64,000 nt of DNA from Algoriphagus taiwanensis (GTDB taxonomy: Bacteria; Bacteroidota; Bacteroidia; Cytophagales; Cyclobacteriaceae). Shown here piece by piece: positions 1 to 7,370 of the stretch (its first letter is position 1; the number at the start of each line of letters is the position of its first letter). The position numbers and the translations under genes were made by a program. The stretch is taken from assembly GCF_036245645.1 (NCBI RefSeq), contig NZ_BTPE01000006.1, forward strand, positions 124,001-188,000, in the 5' to 3' direction. The notes beneath the pieces were generated by a model. That model was given only the letters and a program-made list of their open reading frames with translations. It searched no databases and was not told the DNA's origin.

Positions 1-464
1 ATGCCTAGTTCTGGATCATTCCATAGGATTCCCCCTTCTGATTCCTTGTTGTAATAATTGGAACATTTATAGACAAAAACAGCATCTTCAAGAACAGCAA
101 AGCCGTGAGCAAATCCCCGGGGTATAAAAAAAAGATTGGATCGTTCGGCATCCAAAAGGGTCGTGTAAGTTTTGCCAAAGGTAGGAGAGCTTTTTCTTAA
201 ATCTACAACTACGTCGAGGACCTTACCACTCACCACACGAACCAATTTTGCTTGAGCGAATGGTTCTCTTTGGAAATGCAGGCCTCTGACTGTCCCTTTT
301 TGGGAAAATGACTGATTGTCCTGAACCCACTCCTCCTCGATTCCCAGTTTTTGGAGCCAATCTTCTCGAAAAGATTCGAAGAAATAACCGCGATCATCGT
401 AAAATTTCCTAGGAAAAATCTCCACTGGGCCTTCCAGATTGGGTATCTTGCGTAACTCTGCCAT
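1..464 (-). CDS. rfbC: dTDP-4-dehydrorhamnose 3,5-epimerase, C-terminus cut by window edge
   Basis: The enzyme epimerises dTDP-4-keto-6-deoxyglucose at C3 and C5 on the way to dTDP-L-rhamnose in the cytoplasm. The reading frame opens at ATG 464-462 and stays open to base 1, giving about 154 of the usual 180-190 residues. Visible RmlC cupin features are DDRGYFFES near the N-terminus, DNQSFSQKGTVRGLHFQ with the substrate-binding and catalytic His region, and IPRGFAHGFAVLED. The 3' end lies outside the window. It fits the exopolysaccharide locus that follows, in which one GT2 enzyme resembles rhamnosyltransferases. It is divergent from hflX. Identification is firm; the gene is incomplete only because of the window. 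Confidence 0.93.
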   Translation of the reverse strand, partial: MAELRKIPNLEGPVEIFPRKFYDDRGYFFESFREDWLQKLGIEEEWVQDNQSFSQKGTVRGLHFQREPFAQAKLVRVVSGKVLDVVVDLRKSSPTFGKTYTTLLDAERSNLFFIPRGFAHGFAVLEDAVFVYKCSNYYNKESEGGILWNDPELG

Positions 465-531
465 CAGAATGTCTTTTCTCGAATTTTAAAGAGTAAAATA
501 ACTACTCTGCCTTAGAGTATCCTAACTATTG

Positions 532-547
532 TGGGGAAATATCCCCA
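532..547. promoter_or_regulatory. Inverted repeat in the rfbC/hflX divergent region
   Basis: TGGGGA-AATA-TCCCCA is a perfect 6-bp dyad with a 4-base spacer, placed between the divergent rfbC and hflX starts. It could be an operator or just a small hairpin. There is no independent evidence for a regulator. The 192-base region otherwise shows only AT-rich sequence. Confidence 0.3.
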
Positions 548-656
548 ACTTTGCAAAAGAAGTCATCTCCGGCATATTATAAAAGGCTGTATCTCAAAAT
601 CTTCAGCAGGCCAGAAGTGAACCTGACATCGGACTTTATCTACCGAACCCACAACG

Positions 657-1925
657 ATGAGTAAAATCTCCAGAAAAATCAAAAACCTTTACGATACTGC
701 ACCCAAAGTAGAAACGGCTGTTTTGGTCACCCTTATCCGACAGCAGCAAAGCGATCAGGAAATCGAAGAACACCTAGAAGAACTGGCCTTTCTGGCAGAA
801 ACTCTGGGAGTGAAGACCCTCTACCGATTCACTCAAAGAATGGAAAAACCGGATATCCGGACCTTTGTGGGTAAAGGAAAACTGGAAGAAATCCAGGCCT
901 ATGTGGAGCATTTTGGGGTGGACATGGTCATTTTTGATGATGACCTTTCTCCCTCGCAGATGAGAAATCTAGAAAATGAGCTCAAAGTGAAAATCTATGA
1001 CCGCTCCCTTTTGATCCTGGATATTTTCTTAAAAAGAGCACAAACCGCTCAAGCCAAAACCCAGGTAGAACTAGCTCGGTTTCAGTATTTGCTTCCCAGA
1101 TTGACCCGGATGTGGACTCACTTGGAGCGGCAAAGAGGGGGAACCGGTACCCGAGGCGGTGCCGGTGAAAAAGAAATCGAAACCGATAAGCGGGACATCC
1201 GAAACAAAATTACCCTGCTCAAAGAGAAGCTACGTGAAATCGAAAAGCAGGGGGTGACCCAAAGAAAGGGTCGAAAAGGTGTAGTCAGGGTAGCCCTGGT
1301 AGGATATACCAATGTAGGAAAGTCCACCTTGATGAACCTGATCACCAAGACAGATATTCTGGCAGAAAACAAGCTTTTTGCCACAGTGGATTCGACCGTG
1401 AGGAAGGTGGTGCTGGACAATATCCCCTTTCTTTTGTCCGATACCGTAGGCTTTATCCGAAAGCTGCCCACCCACTTGATCGAATCTTTCAAATCCACCT
1501 TGGACGAAATCCGTGAAGCTGACCTCCTGGTGCATGTGGTGGATATATCCCATCATGCCTTTGAAGATCAAATAGCCGTCGTTTCTCAGACATTGAGAGA
1601 AATCAAAGCCGGAGACAAACCTGTGCTGCTGGTATTCAATAAGATTGACCAAGTCCAGCAGATGCCGACCGAGGAAGAATCCATGCATATCAGTGAGCAT
1701 GAGCTTCAGGAAACCCGCTACCTGGATTTTAAGGCGCTTTCAGAAGCCTATGAAAAGAAAAACGGAATTAAACCCGTCTTCATGGCAGCAGGTACAGGAG
1801 AAAATGTGGATGGATTCAGGGATGCTTTAATTGCTGAGGTGAAAAAGCAACACCGGAAGATTTACCCTCATTATCTGGAAGATGAAGTGGTGGATTGGTC
1901 CGGCAAAGGAGAAGAAAACCTATAA
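657..1925 (+). CDS. hflX: GTPase HflX
   Basis: HflX is a ribosome-associated GTPase that splits stalled or hibernating ribosomes. The 422 residues carry the N-terminal HflX domain (about 20-150), the glycine-rich linker GGTGTRGGAGEKEIETDKR (about 161-179) typical of HflX, and the G domain: G1 GYTNVGKS (216-223), G3 DTVGF (262-266) and G4 NKID (328-331). Length is normal for the family. The start ATG at 657 fits conserved family N-termini, as the protein begins shortly before the conserved VETAVLVTL segment. It is a housekeeping gene with no functional link to the neighbouring polysaccharide locus. Confidence 0.96.
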   Translation: MSKISRKIKNLYDTAPKVETAVLVTLIRQQQSDQEIEEHLEELAFLAETLGVKTLYRFTQRMEKPDIRTFVGKGKLEEIQAYVEHFGVDMVIFDDDLSPSQMRNLENELKVKIYDRSLLILDIFLKRAQTAQAKTQVELARFQYLLPRLTRMWTHLERQRGGTGTRGGAGEKEIETDKRDIRNKITLLKEKLREIEKQGVTQRKGRKGVVRVALVGYTNVGKSTLMNLITKTDILAENKLFATVDSTVRKVVLDNIPFLLSDTVGFIRKLPTHLIESFKSTLDEIREADLLVHVVDISHHAFEDQIAVVSQTLREIKAGDKPVLLVFNKIDQVQQMPTEEESMHISEHELQETRYLDFKALSEAYEKKNGIKPVFMAAGTGENVDGFRDALIAEVKKQHRKIYPHYLEDEVVDWSGKGEENL

Positions 1926-1930
1926 TTCCT

Positions 1931-1972
1931 GCCCGAAATTTACTTTTTTGATTTCGAAGGGCCTGTTTTTTT
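1931..1972 (+). terminator. Probable terminator after hflX
   Basis: GCCCGAAAT and ATTTCGAAGGGC form an imperfect stem with a three-base bulge, followed by a run of seven T. It begins 5 bases after the hflX stop. The imperfect stem keeps confidence moderate. Confidence 0.45.
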
Positions 1973-1989
1973 GCCCAAAAAAGGAATTC

Positions 1990-2077
1990 ATTCATCCCTC
2001 TTTAGGAACAAATGACCGAAGAAAAGAACCCATTGATCTAAAAATCGGCATTCCCCGGGGGCTAGCGGGTAGTTTTG
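1990..2077 (+). promoter_or_regulatory. Promoter P1 of the polysaccharide locus
   Basis: A TAGTTTTG box (2070-2077) matches the Bacteroidota -7 consensus TAnnTTTG. Upstream, TAGGA (2003-2007), CGAAGAA and TTGATCTAAAA (2033-2043) align with the promoter region of the sugar transferase gene over about 45 bases, starting at 4637. The TTGATCTAA element starts 37 bases before the -7 box. ATTCATCCCTC (1990-2000) recurs at 17710-17720. The call is by manual alignment only. Confidence 0.55.
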
Positions 2078-2101
2078 AACCATCATTCAATTCTACACGC
2101 C

Positions 2102-2491
2102 ATGAATACCATTTTAATTATCGAAAAACACGACTTGATGCGGATGTTTCTCCTTAACCTTTTGGGAGGAGAATACAACGTTTATGCTGTATCGAGTCCT
2201 CAGGAAGCCATTGCTTGGCTTAAATCTGGAAATGCAGATTTGATTCTGGGTGGGTTTGTTGATTATCAGCTCCCTCCGGATGCACTCTTGATCAAAGAAT
2301 ACGTTCAGTCCAAAAACATACCCTGGATAGTACTGACCGAACAAGACAAAAGTGAACAGAGGATCAAAGCATTTTCCTTAGGCGCTAAGGATTGCGTAAG
2401 TAAGCCCTTCAATCCAGTAGAGCTAAAACTCCGCATCCAATCTCAATTTTCTCAATTCAGCTTCTCAAGAAGCCTTGTTTCAGTAGCCTAA
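2102..2491 (+). CDS. Stand-alone receiver-like protein, atypical acidic pocket
   Basis: The 129-residue protein has the CheY-type receiver fold and no output domain. ILIIEKHD replaces the usual IxIVDDD, so one of the two metal-binding acids is Lys9. IVLTEQD supplies the conserved Thr and SKPF the conserved Lys. The phosphoacceptor is uncertain: in DLILGGFVDYQLP, Asp54 keeps the D-x-x-x-P spacing of a phosphosite, but the strand before it seems three residues longer than normal. I chose ATG 2102 over 2075 because the receiver fold starts there and 2075 overlaps the -7 box. It lies 2 bases before the LruC lipoprotein gene, so the two are co-transcribed at the head of the polysaccharide locus. 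Its role is probably regulatory by protein-protein contact (inference). Confidence 0.75.
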   Translation: MNTILIIEKHDLMRMFLLNLLGGEYNVYAVSSPQEAIAWLKSGNADLILGGFVDYQLPPDALLIKEYVQSKNIPWIVLTEQDKSEQRIKAFSLGAKDCVSKPFNPVELKLRIQSQFSQFSFSRSLVSVA

Positions 2492-2493
2492 AC

Positions 2494-4518
2494 ATGATGA
2501 AAAGATTGTTTTTACCCGTTTTATTTCTGGTCAGTGCCTGTGTGCAAATGCCGGATATGAGCCAGATTCCTGATTCAGAGCCTGAAACCGCGTATCAGAA
2601 CTTCGATTTTGCAACGGTTTCCCCTACTCAAGTATCTCTTTCTTTCGCAGATGATCAAGGAGCACCATTTTCGGGAATTCGTATTCAGCTTATTCAACCT
2701 TCTGACCAAAGCATCCTGTTCACAGGAATGACAGATAAAGAAGGGAAAATTGTATCCTCCTTATCTATCCCTACCTATCTGGACCAGATAATTGTAGAGG
2801 CGGCCTATATCGGAATCCCCAATAGAATCTTGGTTCCGATAAAAAATAAATTGATCAAGTTGGATTATTTGGGAGGAGTGGACCCTACTGAGGTGATATC
2901 CTATGAAGTAGACCCCAATCAATCCTCTCAGAACCCTGGTGCAAGACTGGCTAACAGTCTAAAACTTGAGTATGCCGCTCCCTATAACAGTCTCGGCGTA
3001 CCTCAAAATCTGGAAGCAAACAATGATTACATCTCCTCAACCATGCTTCAATACATCAATGCATCATTACCTGAAGGGATGCCAGTACCTACCTACCATC
3101 CCTCCTACCTTGCTGATGGAAAGAAGACTACATTGGATGTGGTGGAGTTGGCTGATGTTTGGTTGACATTTGTCCACGAAGGAGCCGGCTGGAGAAATTC
3201 CATTGGCTATTATGTCTATCCTACGAATCAACCCCCAAAATCCCTTTCAGACATCGAAAAAGTTACTGTATTGTTCCCAAATGCTTCGATGGTCGGAAGT
3301 GGAGGAGGATTGAGATCCGGAAACAAAGTTAAACTCGGAAGATTTGAAGCAGGAGTTACTATTGGACTTGTTCTTTTTGGAAACGGCTGGAACGGATCAG
3401 AGGTCAAAGATTATCACCACGCAGTATTCGCTGACAAAAATCTGAATCCCGAATCTGACCGAGCCCTGAAGCAGCATAATGTCCTCTTATGGGATCAGGA
3501 GAATGAACTTTTCCTTTTAGGCTTTGAAGATGTCAGAAGAGACAATATCCCCTTCCGCTCGGATCAGGATTTCAATGATGCAATCCTTTTTGTATCCAGT
3601 AATCCTGTAAGAGCCATCAGCACTGAAAACGTCAGCCCGATTGATAAGCCAGGGACTTTGGATAAAGACGGGGACGGGATCAATGACAATCTTGACGAAT
3701 ACCCCAATGATCCCAATAAGGCTTACAATAGCTACTATCCCTCTTCTACAGGTTTTGGCAGCTTTGCATTTGAGGACAACTGGCCGGAAATGGGAGACTA
3801 TGACTTCAATGATCTCGTGGTAGACTACCAGTATAAGCAAATCATGAACAGTAAAAATGAGGTAGTAGAATTACATCCCAAATTCATCTTCAGGGCTGCA
3901 GGAGCCGGAATGAGAAATGGATTTGGATTTTCATTGGAGTCTTCCGCCTCTGCTGTCAAATCTGTCACCGGGACCAAAAATTCTCCTAATCTGATCAAGG
4001 TGCAGGCCAATGGAGTAGAAGCCAATCAGCAAAAAGCTGTAATCGTTGTAACGGACAATGTCCATCAACTATTTGGAAAGAGCAACTTTGTCAACACCGA
4101 GTCAGGAAAAGGAACTTCAAGTCCTGTAGAAATTGATTTGGTGATTGCATTCAATAATCCCCTGGCCCAGGAAAGAATCGGGTATGCTCCTTTCAATCCC
4201 TTTCTAATTGCGGGCCAAGACAGAAGCAGGGAAATTCATCTTCCTGGCTACGCCCCGACTGATTTGGTAGACGAAACCTTTTTTGGAACAGGAGATGATG
4301 CCGGGAAAAAAGGGCAAATCAATTCATATTACAAGTCAAAGTCTGCACTTCCATGGGCGATCAATACTCCGGAGTCTTTCGCCTATCCAATAGAAAAGCA
4401 GGATGTAAGAGGAGCCCACCTTAGATTTGACCGTTGGGCCCAAAGCAGTGGATTCACCTTTATGGATTGGTATAGACCCTTGCCGGGATTCAGGGAATCC
4501 GGAAAGATTTTCAAATAA
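2494..4518 (+). CDS. LruC-domain surface lipoprotein
   Basis: This is a 674-residue exported protein with a lipoprotein signal peptide (lipobox LVSAC, Cys at about residue 16). The C-terminal half carries the LruC domain signature: the calcium-loop-like stretch DKDGDGINDNLDEYPNDP, then FAFEDNWPEMGDYDFNDLV. The N-terminal 120 residues look like a beta-sandwich. The TIGR LruC family is known from Leptospira and many Bacteroidota as surface proteins of unclear role. The gene follows the receiver gene by 2 bases and ends just before a strong terminator. Its place in the polysaccharide locus suggests a cell-surface function, perhaps binding polymer or calcium; that part is inference. Confidence 0.85.
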   Translation: MMKRLFLPVLFLVSACVQMPDMSQIPDSEPETAYQNFDFATVSPTQVSLSFADDQGAPFSGIRIQLIQPSDQSILFTGMTDKEGKIVSSLSIPTYLDQIIVEAAYIGIPNRILVPIKNKLIKLDYLGGVDPTEVISYEVDPNQSSQNPGARLANSLKLEYAAPYNSLGVPQNLEANNDYISSTMLQYINASLPEGMPVPTYHPSYLADGKKTTLDVVELADVWLTFVHEGAGWRNSIGYYVYPTNQPPKSLSDIEKVTVLFPNASMVGSGGGLRSGNKVKLGRFEAGVTIGLVLFGNGWNGSEVKDYHHAVFADKNLNPESDRALKQHNVLLWDQENELFLLGFEDVRRDNIPFRSDQDFNDAILFVSSNPVRAISTENVSPIDKPGTLDKDGDGINDNLDEYPNDPNKAYNSYYPSSTGFGSFAFEDNWPEMGDYDFNDLVVDYQYKQIMNSKNEVVELHPKFIFRAAGAGMRNGFGFSLESSASAVKSVTGTKNSPNLIKVQANGVEANQQKAVIVVTDNVHQLFGKSNFVNTESGKGTSSPVEIDLVIAFNNPLAQERIGYAPFNPFLIAGQDRSREIHLPGYAPTDLVDETFFGTGDDAGKKGQINSYYKSKSALPWAINTPESFAYPIEKQDVRGAHLRFDRWAQSSGFTFMDWYRPLPGFRESGKIFK

Positions 4519-4541
4519 ATTTTCTTCAAAAGTTGTGGTTC

Positions 4542-4570
4542 AGCCCGGCAGATATTGCCGGGCTTTTTTT
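4542..4570 (+). terminator. Rho-independent terminator
   Basis: AGCCCGGCA and TGCCGGGCT form a perfect 9-bp GC-rich stem with a short loop, followed by seven T. It ends the receiver-LruC unit, 23 bases after the stop codon. Confidence 0.9.
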
Positions 4571-4636
4571 GTCTGAAAAGCCTTTATAGGAGATCCCTTT
4601 CACGCTTATTTTTTGCATTTCCCAATGATCGGGCTA

Positions 4637-4712
4637 TAGGAGTCATTAGTCGAAGAATAGGCCCCAATGGGCTAAAATCGAGGTTTCCAAGGTTGGGCTC
4701 TGGTTACCTTTG
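4637..4712 (+). promoter_or_regulatory. Promoter P2 of the polysaccharide locus
   Basis: TACCTTTG (4705-4712) is an exact TAnnTTTG -7 box. The upstream stretch TAGGA (4637-4641), CGAAGAA, CCCCAATGGGCTAAAA (4662-4677) aligns with P1 and P4. The ATGGGCTAA element starts 38 bases before the -7 box. The leader is short, about 20 bases to the start codon at 4734. Confidence 0.65.
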
Positions 4713-4733
4713 TCTATCAAAATTCTTTAAATC

Positions 4734-5495
4734 ATGAATCAATTACATAGACTTCCTTTAAGCAAAAGAGCCTTTGACATCCTGGTTGCTGGCGGACTGT
4801 TACTTATACTCAGTCCACTTCTTCTTTTGGTAGCCTTATTAATCAAGCTAGAATCCAGAGGGCCTGTTTTTTACTACTCCTATCGGGTCGGAATGAACTA
4901 CAAGATTTTCAAATTCTACAAATTCCGATCCATGAGGACCGATGCAGACCAGCTGATTGATCAACTCAAGCACCTGAATGCCTACCAAAAAACTGAAACT
5001 CAAGGAAACAAAAAACTACCTCTGGACCGAAGTCGAATCCTATCGGCCCAAACTTCAGAATACCGGGTAGACAATACCGGAATAATGGAAGAATCATGCT
5101 ACGAACTGGAAAAAACCGGAAAAACCAAACAAGCCTTTGTCAAATTTGAAAATGACCCTCGAATCACCAAAGTGGGTCGGATCATCCGCAATTTGAGTAT
5201 CGATGAGCTTCCCCAATTGGTCAATATTCTCATCGGGGACATGTCTCTGGTGGGCAATCGACCTCTCCCTCTCTATGAGGCAGAACAGCTCACACGAGAT
5301 GAAGCTGTCGGAAGATTTCTCGGACCAGCGGGCCTTACCGGGCTTTGGCAAGTCACCGAAAGAGGAAAAAAGGGGGTCGATTCAGACTCGCGATGCCGAT
5401 TGGATATTGAATACGCCCAGAATTACAACTTTTGGCTGGACATGAAAATCCTGCTCAAAACTCCCCTTGCAGCCATCCAACACGAAAACGTCTAA
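4734..5495 (+). CDS. Undecaprenyl-phosphate sugar phosphotransferase (initiating transferase)
   Basis: The enzyme is expected to move a sugar-1-phosphate from a nucleotide sugar onto undecaprenyl phosphate at the inner membrane, the first committed step of polysaccharide synthesis. The 253 residues form the short PF02397 type: a hydrophobic segment (about 15-37), then RVGMNYKIFKFYKFRSM, the conserved DPRITKVGRIIRNLSIDELP and GNRPLPLYE, and PAGLTGLWQV. An insertion of about 60 residues between FRSM and DPRIT is longer than in minimal members. The large multi-TM N-terminal part of WbaP/WcaJ is absent. Gene order (initiating transferase first in its unit) supports the call; the sugar cannot be told. 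Confidence 0.92.
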   Translation: MNQLHRLPLSKRAFDILVAGGLLLILSPLLLLVALLIKLESRGPVFYYSYRVGMNYKIFKFYKFRSMRTDADQLIDQLKHLNAYQKTETQGNKKLPLDRSRILSAQTSEYRVDNTGIMEESCYELEKTGKTKQAFVKFENDPRITKVGRIIRNLSIDELPQLVNILIGDMSLVGNRPLPLYEAEQLTRDEAVGRFLGPAGLTGLWQVTERGKKGVDSDSRCRLDIEYAQNYNFWLDMKILLKTPLAAIQHENV

Positions 5496-5499
5496 TCTG

Positions 5500-6648
5500 A
5501 TGAAATTCTCCTCCCTATTCGAAAATCTGATTCGGAAGCCTCAGAGCGGAAAATTTATCCCATTCATTGATGGATTGCGCTTTTTGGCTATTGTCCCTGT
5601 GCTATTCCAACATGCAAATGAACGACTGCACAAGTACGGAACCCTCCCCGAGCTCAGCCAAATAGAGGAGTGGGTTTCATTCTTCATCTCCCGCGGCACG
5701 ATAGGCGTATTCCTGTTTTTTGCCATAAGCGGGTTTATTCTTAGCCTTCCCTTTGCTCAGGGTAGAACAAAGGAAAAATATTCAGACTATCTGAAAAGGA
5801 GGTTATTTAGAATTGAGCCACCTTTCCTATTGTGGATGACAGTCTTTGCGCTGGTTTTACTGATCAAAGGAGACTATCCTGGTGCAGAACTGCTTCGCCA
5901 CTTTTTGGCGACCATTACCTACACCCATCAGTTTTTCTACGGGGAGTACTCCATCATCAACCCAGTCGCTTGGTCGTTGGAAGTGGAGATCCAGTTTTAT
6001 CTAATCGCTCCCTTTTTGGCCAGTGCCTACTTTGGGATAAGGAATACCCGGGAAAGGAGAGCATTGCTGATCTGGGGACTCTTTTGTTTTATCCTTTTCC
6101 AGCATGGAATGGGCTGGCAACTAATGCCATTCAAGCCAACGCTTCTGGGCCAGTTTCCACATTTCCTGGTCGGCATGCTTGCCGCAGACCTTTATACACA
6201 ACCTCTCAGAGGAATCCGAAAATCCTATTTATGGGATGCTTTATTTCCGGTTTTGGTACTGACCTTGGCTTTCACCTGGAGCGAAGAACTGGGAAAAATG
6301 CTGGTGTTTGAACTCGCCCTGCTTCTGGTCTTTATTTCCTCATTTTATGGAAAGATTTTGGGAAGATTTCTCTCTCTGCAATGGATAGTCATCATTGGAG
6401 GGATGTGCTACAGCCTTTACCTGATTCATCTTCCACTCATGGAGGCGTTCTATCTGCTCATCGGCAAATTCGGTCAGTGGTCGGGCTATTTCGGTCAGTT
6501 ATCGATTACCCTGATTGTTGTCCTGCCTATGATCTTATTTAGCGGTGTAATCGCTTATCGATGGATAGAGCAGCCATTCATGAAAAGGCAGAAAAGCAAA
6601 AAACCTGCTGAAAAAACCTGGATACTCGCTCACTCCGAAAAGCAGTAA
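5500..6648 (+). CDS. Membrane acyltransferase, acyltransferase 3 family (OafA-like)
   Basis: This 382-residue polytopic protein belongs to PF01757, which transfers acetyl or other acyl groups to sugars. Motifs seen are FIDGLRFLAIVPVLFQH with the essential His, GVFLFFAISGFILSLPFA, and LKRRLFRIEPPFLLW, followed by about eight further hydrophobic segments and GMCYSLYLIHLPL near the end. I start it at ATG 5500, 4 bases after the previous stop, because an earlier in-frame ATG would lie inside the upstream gene. It probably O-acylates the exported polymer or its repeat unit (inference). The next gene follows after 12 bases. Confidence 0.88.
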   Translation: MKFSSLFENLIRKPQSGKFIPFIDGLRFLAIVPVLFQHANERLHKYGTLPELSQIEEWVSFFISRGTIGVFLFFAISGFILSLPFAQGRTKEKYSDYLKRRLFRIEPPFLLWMTVFALVLLIKGDYPGAELLRHFLATITYTHQFFYGEYSIINPVAWSLEVEIQFYLIAPFLASAYFGIRNTRERRALLIWGLFCFILFQHGMGWQLMPFKPTLLGQFPHFLVGMLAADLYTQPLRGIRKSYLWDALFPVLVLTLAFTWSEELGKMLVFELALLLVFISSFYGKILGRFLSLQWIVIIGGMCYSLYLIHLPLMEAFYLLIGKFGQWSGYFGQLSITLIVVLPMILFSGVIAYRWIEQPFMKRQKSKKPAEKTWILAHSEKQ

Positions 6649-6660
6649 AACCTTACTAAA

Positions 6661-7368
6661 ATGAAAAAGATATTTCTTTTCCTCCTGATTCTTGCACCAG
6701 CTTGGGCTTCGGCTCAGGATATGAGCGAGGAAGTCCGCCTCGACAGACTACTTCCCTTGGACAGCTTGGTCTCTCTGGCTGTGCAGAATGCCCCGCTGAT
6801 TCAAAGACTGAGTATGGGACAAGCTCAGCGGGAAGAAGAAATCAAAATCGCACGCAAAAGCTGGATGCAGCACCTGGCCCTGACCGGTGGCTACAATTAT
6901 GGCAATGTGGTGGTCGCGGACCAAATGGCGACTCCTCAGGATATCAGTACGGTATTCCGGACCAATACCTCAGCCACCTATACCGTTGGGGTCTCCCTGA
7001 GACTGCCGCTTTCTGAATTCACTACTCAGAAAAACCGAGTATCCATCCAGCAATACGCCATCAAAGAAATGGAATATCAGAAGAAAGATCTGGAACTCAC
7101 CTTAACTGAGGAAGTCATCAAGCGATACAACGACCTGAAAAGAGGATTGACCACTTTCAAATATCAAGCCCAGAAGGTCGAAGCCAATGAAGCCGCAGTA
7201 CAAGTGACAGAAAATCACTTCAAAACAGGCACCGCTTCCATCGATCAGTATCGAATGGCTTTGGACATCCTCACCACTTCCAAAATTGAATTGGAAAAAA
7301 CCAAGAACGATACCTGGTACGCGCTCAAATCTCTCGAACAACTAGTAGGAAGCCCAATTTTCAGATAA
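6661..7368 (+). CDS. Half-length TolC-like outer-membrane efflux protein
   Basis: The 235-residue protein has a Sec signal peptide (MKKIFLFLLILAPAWASAQ). It carries only one outer-membrane-efflux (OEP) repeat: an N-terminal helix (LDSLVSLAVQNAPLIQ), a hairpin of two amphipathic strands (LALTGGYNYGN and YTVGVSLRLPLSE), then long coiled helices (about 125-230). TolC proteins are normally 420-500 residues with two such repeats. There is no sign of a frameshift: the stop is followed after 2 bases by the next gene, and no second repeat is encoded in any frame. It is tightly coupled to the Wzc-like gene, and no Wza-type export gene is visible. It may be the outer-membrane exit for the polymer (inference). 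Confidence 0.8.
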   Translation: MKKIFLFLLILAPAWASAQDMSEEVRLDRLLPLDSLVSLAVQNAPLIQRLSMGQAQREEEIKIARKSWMQHLALTGGYNYGNVVVADQMATPQDISTVFRTNTSATYTVGVSLRLPLSEFTTQKNRVSIQQYAIKEMEYQKKDLELTLTEEVIKRYNDLKRGLTTFKYQAQKVEANEAAVQVTENHFKTGTASIDQYRMALDILTTSKIELEKTKNDTWYALKSLEQLVGSPIFR

Positions 7369-7370
7369 TC

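Noticed and set aside
2228..2270. Receiver without any phosphoacceptor Asp
   Set aside because: Asp54 keeps the D-x-x-x-P spacing, so loss of the phosphosite is not established; I kept it as atypical only.
6661..7368. Half-length TolC as a pseudogene or frameshift
   Set aside because: The stop is followed after 2 bases by the co-polymerase gene; no second OEP repeat is found downstream in any frame, so the gene is genuinely short.
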